Shown: in pieces, positions 32,741 through 40,561 of the stretch
Layout of the letters: each line of letters opens with the position of its first letter
Position numbering within the stretch: position 1 is the first letter of the stretch
Source of the DNA: Saprospiraceae bacterium
GTDB lineage: Bacteria > Bacteroidota > Bacteroidia > Chitinophagales > Saprospiraceae
DNA length: 40,561 bases
Assembly: GCA_013214355.1 (NCBI GenBank)
Contig: JABSSL010000110.1
Coordinates: 1 to 40,561 of the forward strand
Reading direction: 5' to 3'
The notes under the pieces: generated by a model
The model's database searches: none
What the model saw: the letters and a program-made list of their open reading frames with translations, nothing else
Told to the model about the DNA's origin: nothing
Translations under genes and position numbers: made by a program

Positions 32741-32930
32741 TAGTGTGACAATAGTAATCAGGCAATTTTAGATAGCAGATTTTATTGTTACCAGGGTCGT
32801 GAAAACCGCGGACCTGTCGGGCCAGGCAGGATATCCTAAGCTACCCAACCCGAAAGCTTTCGGGTTTGAGCAACGAAGTGTAACGGCAAAAGCTGTAGCC
32901 AAAAAGCCGGAGAGTCTATTGTCGTACTGC
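32741..32930. mobile_element. MITE-like repeat, copy B
   Basis: About 190 bases, the second copy of the element at 23004-23175, in the same orientation. Its ends are TAGTGTGACAATAG and CTATTGTCGTACTGC, imperfect inverted repeats. A perfect 20-bp palindrome (AACCCGAAAGCTTTCGGGTT) sits at 32847-32866. Copy B has an extra block of about 20 bases near 32806-32832 holding CCTG...CAGG arms, absent from copy A. It lies between the nucleotidyltransferase start and the ADP-ribosylglycohydrolase stop. No transposase is present, so it would have been moved in trans. Confidence 0.75.
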
Positions 32931-32945
32931 TTTAGTCCCAGGTAA

Positions 32946-33863
32946 TCAAATACCATTGTATCTGACTTTAAATCTAGATAAAACCTGACTTATCCAAGCA
33001 TATTCGCGCAGACTTTCCAATTTATGTAAGAGTGCTGACGGCATGTACTCTGTACCGAGCAAAGTCCCAGCCACTTGTCCGGCAATGGAGCAATTTGTAT
33101 CCGTATCTCCTCCAATTTCAATCAAATCCCTGTACATTTTATCGAATCCAATTTCCCTGACCTTGCTAGCCGCAGCGATGGCCAAAGGGACCGAATCTAC
33201 CACATAGGCGCTACTTCCCAGTTGACCAATCTCACTTAGGGGTTTATCTTGTCCAAAGGCTTTTATCTCGATCAATCGATCTCTAACTTTCGTATCGGGA
33301 ATTTGGTCAATTAATAATTCATGCAAGTGCTCAGCGCTGGTCCAAGTGCCACTAATCGCTGCTCTGATGGCTAATACTACGCATAAAGCTCCGATGTAGG
33401 CTTCGTCATTTTGATGAGTAATAGAGCTGATCTCTCTGATCCTGCTTTTTGGCTAGTCCTCTATGAACCCAAATGGCGCCATTCTCATAGCGGCCCCATT
33501 CCCCGCTGCATATTCTCCCCTCCTTCCCACTTGACTCCAATGCCCGCCTACGGACAACTCTTGCAGAGCCTTCAAAGTGCTAGAGCCCATTCCACTGACT
33601 TTCCTTTGCTGATAGCACCTAAGTAGGTACTCAGCCACTATCTCTGCAGAAATAGTCTCATTCTCCAGGATGGCTTCGCAAGTCGCTAGCGTTAGCTGAG
33701 TATCATCTGTGATTTGCCAGGTGGGTTCTTCTGTTTTCGGTTTGCCAAATAAGAAATAGAGCTGCTCATCTTTTACTTTTGGCTGGTTTTCATAACCACA
33801 TCCAAAGGCATCTCCGATAGCCCCTCCAATGATGCAGCCTTCCATCCGTTCATATAGGGTCAT
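32946..33863 (-). pseudogene. ADP-ribosylglycohydrolase interrupted by one in-frame TAG
   Basis: The start at 33863 (MTLYERMEGCIIGGAIGDAF) is normal for the family; an upstream ATG at 33914 adds unlike residues. The reading frame is open from there to 32946 except for one TAG at 33453-33455. It runs from GNGAAMRMAPFGFIED before the stop to SSITHQNDEAYIGALCVVLA after it, with no frame change. Family residues persist on both sides: WQITDDTQLTLA (metal-binding TDDT) before, and EIGGDTDTNCSIAGQVAGTL (second metal site) after. The intact product would be about 305 residues and would remove ADP-ribose from proteins or small molecules. It is a very recent pseudogene, a readthrough case or a sequence error. 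As read, translation would stop after about 136 residues. Confidence 0.82.
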
Positions 33864-33923
33864 TTTCCGTCTCCATTCCAGTTTTGAAATACAATCGCAT
33901 AAATCAACAGTCAATTATTCCTT

Positions 33924-35573
33924 TTAATTCCCTTCGCAGTATTTAATCGCCGCCTCCAAAACCTCATCCCGCTTAGCCTTTATTCCTTCCACTGTGGGAA
34001 CCAAATAAATATCAGGAATAATGCCAATCCGTTGCACGGGACTTTCATCATATCGAAAGATACCATTGCCGGAAATAGAGGTCAAGATATTACCGGGGAG
34101 GAAAATGGGTATCCAATTGCCAATAGCCCCAGCGGTAGAGGAGCCAATGATCGTCACACTTGGTGCTTGTCGGTAGATGAGGATTTCAAACTCTGGCTGG
34201 CTCTGGGTATACTCGTTTACTAAGATTACAAAATTTCCTTTGTAGTAAGATTCATTGATTTCCCCCCATTTGTAATCTTGAGAAAAGGGAAATTCTCCCA
34301 GCTTACTTTTGCTGTACTGACTACTCTTGAAGGCGTATTGAGGGACGGGTAAAAGAAAGTTGGGGAGTATATTTTGGATGTTGACGGTTGGATAGGATCT
34401 GTAATCAAAGATAATGGAGGCTTTGTCCTTGTATTTTGTCAACAAAGATTCTAGTTCACCTGGCTTTAGCGCCCCAGGATAGATGTACACGATCTCGGAT
34501 GAGATTTCACGATTGGAAGGGATACTACGCTGTACATATTGTAGTGGGTTGTACTTTTGGGTAGGGAGCATGAAGTGCAATTCACTATTACCTCTAAGCA
34601 ATTTGACCTGCACAGTATCTTTGTTGGTACGCAAGATGTATTCGGATAGTATTCTAAGCTTGGCAGCTTTGGTTGAGGCTGGGATATAGGGCCTTTTTGC
34701 AGCCAACAATGCACTTATCTCTTCCCCATTTATGACTAAGATTTCATCTCCCACCTCCAACGGCAAATCGGTATCGAATATGCGGTTAACAAAAGCCTGC
34801 TGATCAATGATTTTGATTCCAATCGGGATCTGTTTTTTGCCTAGATACTTACTCAAGATCTCGTCATTATGAATTCCGCCATGACCATCATTGATTTTGC
34901 AGACCAATTCTAGCAGAAGCAATTTATATTCCTGTTCACCAGTGCTCGCTAACATCTTGGGGATGTACTCCATTAGCACTTTGTCCCAGTCCTCATCTAT
35001 AAGATCTTTGTAGGGAAAGAAATACTCAATAATGTTCCAATACCTAAACAGCGTAAGGAGTTTGATACCATCGTCATCATAGCTAATGCTGGGATACTTG
35101 TTCTCTTTGAACTTTGGGGTGATATTCCATCTGCCTGGCTCTAGATATTGCTGCTTTTTCTGTAGTTCAAAAGTTGCAGCAGTCCGTAAATACGCTCGCA
35201 TTCCTGCCGAAAGCAGTTTGTTATCTCCAAGCCATGCAGGTTTGTAATGGCTTGTATCTCCGAGTGGATCGTTCTCTATTTTTGGTAGTTGATGCAGGAG
35301 TAAATTTTCAAAGGACAGGCTATCTATAAGATTGAGATAACTAAATAGTTGAACATCCCAATCTAGGTCTCCCGTAGTGATTTCAGGATGTTTATACTTT
35401 AGATACCCCCAAATCTTGCATAGCTTGTAAAGCTCATTTACCGCTCGGTCTGAGCGGTCCATAATCTGCACTTGGGAGTGCAAAATCATTTCGTCCTTTG
35501 GTGCTGAATGCTGAGCATTAAGCTCCGTGAAAATCAGTAAGCTGAATACAATCGGCAAATATCTAGTAAGCAT
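33924..35573 (-). CDS. S41-family (tricorn/IRBP-like) secreted peptidase
   Basis: A 549-residue exported protein with a signal peptide (LPIVFSLLIFTELNAQ). A helical domain (about 40-220) is followed by CKINDGHGGIHNDEI, whose His fits the S41B catalytic region. A PDZ-like domain (VNRIFDTDLPLEVGDEILVI) comes next. The core has FVILVNEYTQSQPEFEILIY, with Ser in the nucleophile position, and GSSTAGAIGNW. The Lys of Ser-Lys processing proteases (GxxTxGKG) is Ala here, so a Ser-His type mechanism is more likely. The substrate is unknown. It stands alone on the minus strand; its start is preceded by a TATTTTTG element. About 60 bases separate its stop from the start of the ADP-ribosylglycohydrolase. 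Confidence 0.85.
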   Translation of the reverse strand: MLTRYLPIVFSLLIFTELNAQHSAPKDEMILHSQVQIMDRSDRAVNELYKLCKIWGYLKYKHPEITTGDLDWDVQLFSYLNLIDSLSFENLLLHQLPKIENDPLGDTSHYKPAWLGDNKLLSAGMRAYLRTAATFELQKKQQYLEPGRWNITPKFKENKYPSISYDDDGIKLLTLFRYWNIIEYFFPYKDLIDEDWDKVLMEYIPKMLASTGEQEYKLLLLELVCKINDGHGGIHNDEILSKYLGKKQIPIGIKIIDQQAFVNRIFDTDLPLEVGDEILVINGEEISALLAAKRPYIPASTKAAKLRILSEYILRTNKDTVQVKLLRGNSELHFMLPTQKYNPLQYVQRSIPSNREISSEIVYIYPGALKPGELESLLTKYKDKASIIFDYRSYPTVNIQNILPNFLLPVPQYAFKSSQYSKSKLGEFPFSQDYKWGEINESYYKGNFVILVNEYTQSQPEFEILIYRQAPSVTIIGSSTAGAIGNWIPIFLPGNILTSISGNGIFRYDESPVQRIGIIPDIYLVPTVEGIKAKRDEVLEAAIKYCEGN

Positions 35574-35602
35574 AAAGGCAGTCTATTTTGTTAATCCGAT
35601 AC

Positions 35603-35610
35603 CAAAAATA
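35603..35610 (-). promoter_or_regulatory. Candidate -7 element of the S41 peptidase gene
   Basis: On the minus strand this reads TATTTTTG, matching TAnnTTTG, 29 bases before the ATG at 35573. No TTTG is present at the -33 spacing. Confidence 0.4.
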
Positions 35611-35828
35611 GACGGTCGAGGACAGCTAAAATAGAATAAATCGTGCAAGAAGGACGGAGGTGGAAAATTCATATCCTTCCGCCAAAAAAGGAAGAATCAT
35701 TCGGGGGAGTTGATGCAAAAGTATGAAATGCTCAGTTCATGCGGTAGACCAAAATGAAAAGGACTTTCGCGGCCATGATGTGAAGCCGCTGCCTCCTACC
35801 GGCGCGCGCGAAAACCTGGCTCGATTCC

Positions 35829-37310
35829 TTACTGATTCTTGCTTTCTGATTCTGTTTTGGATAATTCTTCAAGTTGCTCTTTAGCCTGGGCCGTCAGATC
35901 CGGCTCATTTTCATCATCCAGTTCCACCACCTTCTGATAGTAATGGATTGCCTTTTCAGTCTCTCCCATCCGCTTGGACAAGACCGCCCAGGAGTGGTAT
36001 CCTCCTGCATACTCTGGAAATTCTTTGATCGTCTTGTCGAATAAAGCTCCAGCTATTTTATAATCTTCAGCTCTTAAGTAGTCCATACCGAGGTATGGCA
36101 AGGTAGTTTTCTTTACTTCATACTTTCCATCTTGTTTAAGCCGATCATAAAGCTGAATCCCTGCATCTGTCCCTTGCTGTTCTATTTCTTTTTTCATCAA
36201 TATTTCCAAAGGCATTGCGAATTCATAGTCGGAATAAATACTGGCAAGGGCATTGGTATTATGCCAAAGAAACCGCCCTTTCCATTCCCTGTTGGTGAAG
36301 AGGACCACGGTCAGTTCTAAGGAAGGTACTCTGACCACCTGCGTTTCAAAACCTGATGTTCCCCCTGAGTGATGCAACATCTTGATCCCATTTCGAAAGT
36401 CGATCATCCAACCATATCCTGCTCCCCGCTTTTCCGTTCGAGTATGATTATCCCAATCGTAAAAGGCATCTTCCAGAAGATTTTTCGGGACTAGAATATC
36501 GGTATAGAGCGCTTGATCCCATTTATAGTAGTCCAAGGTCGAACAATAGATCCCTCCATCTCCCTGAATGGCACTGGTCATACTCTGATCGCTAAAAACG
36601 AAACCGTCATTCTCCTTTCTATACCCATAGGCTCGATTGGCGATGGGTTGGTCCAACTCGAAGACGCAAGTATTATCCATACCTAATTTTCGAAAAATCT
36701 CTGCCTCCATGAATTTAGCAAAACTTTGCTTCGACACCTTTTCGACAATCTGCGCCAATACGGCATATGCTGTATTACTGTATTGATATTGGGTCCCGGG
36801 TGGGAAATAGGTGGAAGTTGTATGAAGCAGACTGTCTAGGACTTCGCGATCCAGCATCTGCTCTGTCCTTTCATCCGTCACGAAACGATAGTAATCTTCA
36901 ATCCCAGATTGATGGGTAACTAAATGTCGGATCGTGATCTCCTTGCCGTACTCAGGAAACTCAGGAAAAACCTCCTTCAGCGTGGTTTCATATTTAATCT
37001 TCCCTTTATGTACTAGAATCATGATAGCCATCGCTGTGAATTGCTTGGTCACCGAAGCAATTCGATAATTTGTTGCTCCCGTGCTTCGGATTCCTTGCTC
37101 CAAATTGCTGAGTCCATAGCTCTTTTGATGAACTATCTCTCCCTTCTTGATTACCACTACATTGGCTCCGGGTCGCTGTCCAGCTGCGGGTTGGAATAGG
37201 TATTCTAGTAATTCGGTATCTGCTGCGCTCAGCGATTTTTCCTGGCTCTTCTCCTTATTAAAGCAACTAGTCAAAAAAAGGACTAGGAAAACCAAGTATA
37301 TATTTTTCAT
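35829..37310 (-). CDS. Beta-lactamase-family serine hydrolase lipoprotein with TPR-like tail
   Basis: A 493-residue lipoprotein (YLVFLVLFLTSC, Cys16). The beta-lactamase-type domain (about 30-350) has SxxK at S86-V-T-K89 (RIASVTKQFTA), YxN at Y177-S-N179 (YQYSNTAYAV) and HSGG in MLHHSGGTSGFE in place of KTG. The C-terminal 110 residues form helix pairs like tetratricopeptide repeats (AGGYHSWAVLSKRMGETEKA, IHYYQKVVELDD), an arrangement common in Bacteroidota serine hydrolases. Substrate unknown. The 240-base region to the divergent AraC-type gene has no obvious promoter match. It is the second hydrolase of this class in the window (the other at 18329), but the two are not close copies. Confidence 0.87.
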   Translation of the reverse strand: MKNIYLVFLVLFLTSCFNKEKSQEKSLSAADTELLEYLFQPAAGQRPGANVVVIKKGEIVHQKSYGLSNLEQGIRSTGATNYRIASVTKQFTAMAIMILVHKGKIKYETTLKEVFPEFPEYGKEITIRHLVTHQSGIEDYYRFVTDERTEQMLDREVLDSLLHTTSTYFPPGTQYQYSNTAYAVLAQIVEKVSKQSFAKFMEAEIFRKLGMDNTCVFELDQPIANRAYGYRKENDGFVFSDQSMTSAIQGDGGIYCSTLDYYKWDQALYTDILVPKNLLEDAFYDWDNHTRTEKRGAGYGWMIDFRNGIKMLHHSGGTSGFETQVVRVPSLELTVVLFTNREWKGRFLWHNTNALASIYSDYEFAMPLEILMKKEIEQQGTDAGIQLYDRLKQDGKYEVKKTTLPYLGMDYLRAEDYKIAGALFDKTIKEFPEYAGGYHSWAVLSKRMGETEKAIHYYQKVVELDDENEPDLTAQAKEQLEELSKTESESKNQ

Positions 37311-37552
37311 CAGATGTGCTTTAGGTTGTGTATGCAGTTTATTCCTTTGGTCGGGATTAGTGCTTGAGCCGATGGGGGCAACTTATTTTGTTCCTAAAAT
37401 AATAGAAACTAGCAATTAGACGCCCCTGCAAAGAACTTATATGACATAATTCGGAGGCCTTCACATCTACTCAAAAGATTGTGAAGCTGTAAATTGACTT
37501 GTTCCGAGCTATTCAGTAGTTTACTAGCTCGAATCACCTAACTTACCACTCG

Positions 37553-38602
37553 ATGTTCACAATCAATTGGCCCACTATGCTGGCCATTTTAGGGTCTACT
37601 CATGGTTTATTCTTTGGGCTTTTACTGTTACTTAAACCGGGGAGGGATACGGCCAAAAAGATCTTTGCTTTACTATTGCTTGCCACCAGTATCAGAATTG
37701 CAAAGAATATCGTGGTTCACGCCTCCTTAATTGATCCGGATATACATATTCCTGCGGATCTATGGCGAAATTTGGTCAATTTTGGGTTAACTCATCAATT
37801 TGCCATTGGGCCCTTATTTCTCCTATATTTTCGCTCCCGCCTACGGGGTGATTTCACCCTACAACATCGCTATCTTTTACACTTTATTCCTTACGTCATC
37901 CTACTCATAGCCACACCTTGGCTTACCTGGCCTTTCTGGAAATTTGGGGGCTTATGGTTATCTTATATTTCAATCTTGCTATACTATCTACTTGCTTTTA
38001 GAGAATTCCATCTTGGGAAAAAACAGAACCTCGCCAATCGCCATACCAATAGATGGCTAAACGCCTTACTGATCATCGTAGGTGTTTTATTGTTGACCTA
38101 TTCTCCCGCACTTTTCCACTACTTAGGATATATTGGCGGAGCTGTACTGTATGCCATTGGTATTTATGTAGTTAGTGCAGTCTTGTTTCGAGGGGGACGG
38201 AGTAGCAAAATGCTAGGGGATAAATACCGCTCATCCAGTCTAGGGAAGCGACGGTTAGCAGGCATCCGGCAGTCACTGGAGCGTCTAATGGCCGAAAAAG
38301 CCGCCTTCAAAGATCCAGATCTAAACTTAGCCAAGCTGGCGGAACGACTGGAGGTAACACCACATCAGTTATCTCAGACGATCAATGTTCTATTCCGAAA
38401 ATCTTACTCTGATTACATCAACGACCTACGCGTAGAAGAGGTGAAACGACTATTACAAAACCCAGACTTTGCTAAGCATAAAATTGCCACTATTGCCTAT
38501 GAATCCGGCTTCAATTCTTTGTCCACTTTCTACAGTATTTTTAAAAAGGAAACGGGCTTGAGTCCAAAACAATTTCAAAAGGAGCAACAAGGCGAAAATT
38601 AA
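37553..38602 (+). CDS. Membrane-anchored AraC-family transcriptional regulator
   Basis: A 349-residue protein. The first 215 residues contain about seven hydrophobic helices (for example LAILGSTHGLFFGLLLLL, FAIGPLFLLYF, YLLHFIPYVILLIA, LLIIVGVLLLTY), so the sensor part is in the membrane. After a basic linker (about 218-240), the AraC/XylS DNA-binding domain spans about 250-345. Its two helix-turn-helix units are seen in LNLAKLAERLEVTPHQLSQT and KIATIAYESGFNSLSTFYSI, ending with TGLSPKQFQ. Such membrane AraC proteins are widespread in Bacteroidota; their ligands are rarely known. The next gene, an NTF2-like secreted protein, starts about 65 bases downstream and may be a target or co-expressed. 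Confidence 0.88.
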   Translation: MFTINWPTMLAILGSTHGLFFGLLLLLKPGRDTAKKIFALLLLATSIRIAKNIVVHASLIDPDIHIPADLWRNLVNFGLTHQFAIGPLFLLYFRSRLRGDFTLQHRYLLHFIPYVILLIATPWLTWPFWKFGGLWLSYISILLYYLLAFREFHLGKKQNLANRHTNRWLNALLIIVGVLLLTYSPALFHYLGYIGGAVLYAIGIYVVSAVLFRGGRSSKMLGDKYRSSSLGKRRLAGIRQSLERLMAEKAAFKDPDLNLAKLAERLEVTPHQLSQTINVLFRKSYSDYINDLRVEEVKRLLQNPDFAKHKIATIAYESGFNSLSTFYSIFKKETGLSPKQFQKEQQGEN

Positions 38603-38668
38603 TATCCGATATTATGATTTCGGAAGAAATAGTGTGAATCAGCCATTTTCTTTGGGTAAAAAAGTATC

Positions 38669-39196
38669 ATGACTATGTCTTCCATTCGATTGTTATTTCT
38701 TCTGTGTTTTACTTTCATCACTATTCAAATAGCTGCACAAAAGGAGGCGGCTAAATGGCAAGCCGAAATTGATCAAGAGATTTGGCTTCCCTTTACACAA
38801 GCCTACCAAGACTTTGACGGAAAAGCTTTTAATGCCTTGCATTCCGATGATGTGCTTCGGGTAGGTCCCTGGGGTATTCGGCAAGGAGTGGATTATAAGC
38901 AATCTAATCTAAGCGGCTACCGCAAGAACAAAAAGGCGGGTAAACAGCGGAAAATCTTTTTCTGGCTTGAACATCGGCAAACCACTAGCGAGCTTTCTTA
39001 TGAAGTGGGGTATTACAAAGTAAGTATCACCTCCCAAGCAGGAACTACAGATCACTATGCTAGGTTTCATGTCCTGATTCGCAAGATTGATAGCCAATGG
39101 AAAATAGTCCAGGATTGGGATACCAGTTCCATCAATGGGCACCAGGTAACGGCTGAAGACTTTGAGAAAGGAGCTGATCGGATCCTAAAATTCTAG
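38669..39196 (+). CDS. Secreted NTF2-like (SnoaL/DUF4440-type) protein
   Basis: A 175-residue exported protein with a signal peptide (SIRLLFLLCFTFITIQIAAQ). The mature part has the NTF2-like order: two helices (WLPFTQAYQDFDGKAFNALH), then SDDVLRVGPWGIRQG, then curved strands (SYEVGYYKVSITSQAG, HYARFHVLIRKIDSQWKIVQ) and DWDTSS near the end. Proteins of this type may be enzymes or small-molecule binders; no catalytic residues can be named. It follows the AraC-type regulator on the same strand. A TTTCTTTG sequence before the ATG is one mismatch away from a -7 element, so it may also have its own promoter. Confidence 0.75.
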   Translation: MTMSSIRLLFLLCFTFITIQIAAQKEAAKWQAEIDQEIWLPFTQAYQDFDGKAFNALHSDDVLRVGPWGIRQGVDYKQSNLSGYRKNKKAGKQRKIFFWLEHRQTTSELSYEVGYYKVSITSQAGTTDHYARFHVLIRKIDSQWKIVQDWDTSSINGHQVTAEDFEKGADRILKF

Positions 39197-39201
39197 AAGC
39201 C

Positions 39202-39235
39202 ATGCTGTCCGCAGTCTGCTGGCTGCGGACAGCAT
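39202..39235. terminator. Perfect 13-bp hairpin between convergent genes
   Basis: ATGCTGTCCGCAG (39202-39214) and CTGCGGACAGCAT (39223-39235) pair perfectly around an 8-base loop. The hairpin begins 5 bases after the stop of the NTF2-like gene and faces the opposing esterase gene end at 39272, so it probably terminates both. There is no following T run. Confidence 0.8.
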
Positions 39236-39271
39236 CCTAGCCCATCCATCAGCATAGCACCGATGTCTAGA

Positions 39272-40303
39272 TTATTGCCCCAACTTTCTAATGAAGAAGT
39301 CTACGAACTCCTCATTACTGGGATCACTAAATAGTACGGGTTTACCATACTTGGCCACATTGGGTACCCCAACCGCATCGGCATACTCCTTAATCTCCCG
39401 GGCGTGAAAAGGATGGTGGTTAAAACTACTTTGAGTCTGGGGTACATTGTTGTGTCCCCCCGTATTGGTCACCCAAATCTCAGGATCATCAGCTGATAGA
39501 AGCGACAGCATATCCACACTTTTCCGGTACTGATCAATAGCAGGACTTTCATATTCCTCCCATGAGCTAATTCCGTAAAACCTGAAGAGGGCTTCTTCCC
39601 CAAATCCATCCAGAAGATCATCCCAAGAGGAACCAAAGTCTCCGAATACATCATTGAGCCATCGGTTCTCGATATCCAGGCTGGATTGTGTGGCTCTCAG
39701 AGCAACGCCTTGCACTCTCGTGCTTTGTTGAAGAACCGGGTCAGAATGGTTGGATTCCTTAAAATCATCATTAGTAGCGATCCACAGAGAGGTCGAAGCA
39801 CCAGCCGAGCTTCCAAACAGACCTATTTTATCCTTGTCAATATTCAATTCCTTGTGGATATATCGAAGATATTGCACCGCTCTTTTAGCATCATTTAAGC
39901 TCTTCAGCACCCCTACCGTCTCGTTACTTTCTAGGAGTCGATAATTAATCGTCGCCACGGCTATCCCATCAGACAATAGCTCAATGACAGCGGCTTGATA
40001 ATCCGAAGAATAAGCGAATTGCTTATCTCCTCCTGTAAATCCACCACCATGAATGAATATGACTAAAGGGGTTGGAGTGGCACTAGTCGGTAAAAGTACA
40101 TCGAATTGCGTACTCTCGTATTCATCATATGGTATATCTTCTGCGAAACGTGCATCCGCAGCTTGCAAGTCAAAAGGTGGAGTCGAAAAGTCTAGTTCAA
40201 TCAAGGGTTCTTCAGTGGGAATTACGGGCTCCTCCTTGTTACAAGCACTCAATACGCTTAGCAGTAGAATTGGGAGTAGGATCTTGAGTCTATTCAATAG
40301 CAT
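39272..40303 (-). CDS. Lipoprotein alpha/beta-hydrolase, carboxylesterase type
   Basis: A 343-residue lipoprotein (ILLPILLLSVLSAC, Cys21) followed by a short Pro/Glu-rich linker. The alpha/beta hydrolase fold shows the oxyanion-hole motif FIHGGGFTGG (about 84-92), characteristic of the hormone-sensitive-lipase/BD-FAE-like esterases. The nucleophile is Ser166 in FGSSAGAS. The acid residue is probably in the DDPEIWVTN region, and the His in FNHHPFHA. The HGGG motif and length suggest an esterase on short or aromatic esters, perhaps polysaccharide-linked acyl groups; the substrate is not deducible. It converges with the NTF2-like gene across a strong hairpin. The remaining 258 bases to the right edge hold no recognised gene. 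Confidence 0.87.
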   Translation of the reverse strand: MLLNRLKILLPILLLSVLSACNKEEPVIPTEEPLIELDFSTPPFDLQAADARFAEDIPYDEYESTQFDVLLPTSATPTPLVIFIHGGGFTGGDKQFAYSSDYQAAVIELLSDGIAVATINYRLLESNETVGVLKSLNDAKRAVQYLRYIHKELNIDKDKIGLFGSSAGASTSLWIATNDDFKESNHSDPVLQQSTRVQGVALRATQSSLDIENRWLNDVFGDFGSSWDDLLDGFGEEALFRFYGISSWEEYESPAIDQYRKSVDMLSLLSADDPEIWVTNTGGHNNVPQTQSSFNHHPFHAREIKEYADAVGVPNVAKYGKPVLFSDPSNEEFVDFFIRKLGQ

Positions 40304-40561
40304 AATATATTCTGGTTATTTACTTTCAATACACGCTTTGACTAGACCTTCGTGAAGAGGTTTAATGGAGTCCCAAAAAAAAGAGGCTTATGCAAGGGGG
40401 AAAACGCGGGAATAAGTGTAGGGTGAAAGTGACCTATTCCAATAAAATCCTTAATAGAATTCTCTGAGTACAGGACAAAAAACTGAGTAATTGAGAGAAG
40501 AGGTAAATTGTAGGTGCGAAACAACAATTTTCTCACCCCCAATTACTCGGTATGAAAGATA

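Noticed and set aside
18329-37310. The two beta-lactamase-fold hydrolases as antibiotic-resistance genes
   Set aside because: Both have H-x-G in place of KTG and extra C-terminal domains, typical of esterase/peptidase members of the fold.
40342-40542. 66-codon minus-strand open frame at the right edge
   Set aside because: No recognisable domain and no start context; the region is treated as non-coding.
1-40561. tRNA, rRNA, CRISPR array or integrase
   Set aside because: None recognised on either strand by eye; the only regular direct repeats are the 85-bp units, which lack spacers.

Overview
The window looks like a chromosomal segment from a Bacteroidota bacterium, most probably a Saprospiria-like marine or sediment lineage (the rank below phylum is inference). 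Supporting signs are a carboxypeptidase-regulatory/TonB-plug outer-membrane barrel protein beside a LytS/LytTR-type two-component pair, a 'two-component regulator propeller' sensor, a membrane-anchored AraC regulator, split nucleotidase and pirin/FMN-reductase genes, few clear Shine-Dalgarno sequences, and promoters fitting the Bacteroidota TTTG-N19-TAnnTTTG pattern (best case 11481-11511).

Layout. 1-2950 is accessory: two divergent small helix-turn-helix genes, a DUF4240 protein followed by a GIY-YIG/URI nuclease-toxin-like protein, a decayed IS1634-like transposase and an 85-bp tandem repeat. 2972-7317 is a LytTR regulator/histidine kinase pair divergent from an outer-membrane barrel protein. 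7493-10986 holds two secreted beta-propeller-type proteins, one His-rich and one with 14 FG-GAP/VCBS repeats. 11525-14953 has a small DUF4345-like membrane protein and a two-gene isoquinoline/aldehyde-oxidoreductase-type molybdoenzyme. 15123-19648 (minus) has a secreted FAD oxidoreductase paired with an FMN_bind-like protein, then a serine hydrolase. 19862-21532 is a 5'-nucleotidase split into two genes. 21572-24138 (minus) has a thioesterase, a tyrosine phosphatase, one copy of a miniature inverted-repeat element and an alpha/alpha-toroid protein.

24337-28424 is the most striking unit. A large periplasmic-propeller/transmembrane/GAF sensor without any kinase overlaps by four bases a GluR0-like glutamate-receptor potassium channel, in which a solute-binding domain is split around a TTVGYGD pore. 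The N-terminus of the propeller protein seems to lie in another frame, across a five-G run.

28502-35573 (minus) runs from a S41 peptidase, through an ADP-ribosylglycohydrolase interrupted by one in-frame amber codon and a second copy of the miniature element, to a nucleotidyltransferase, an unknown protein directly joined to a barstar-like inhibitor, and a Crp/Fnr-barrel protein-FMN reductase-pirin operon. 35829-40303 holds a serine hydrolase with TPR-like tail, a membrane AraC regulator with an NTF2-like secreted protein, and a lipoprotein esterase.

No rRNA, tRNA, CRISPR array, integrase or intact transposase was recognised. All family assignments come from reading motifs by eye; no database search was run.
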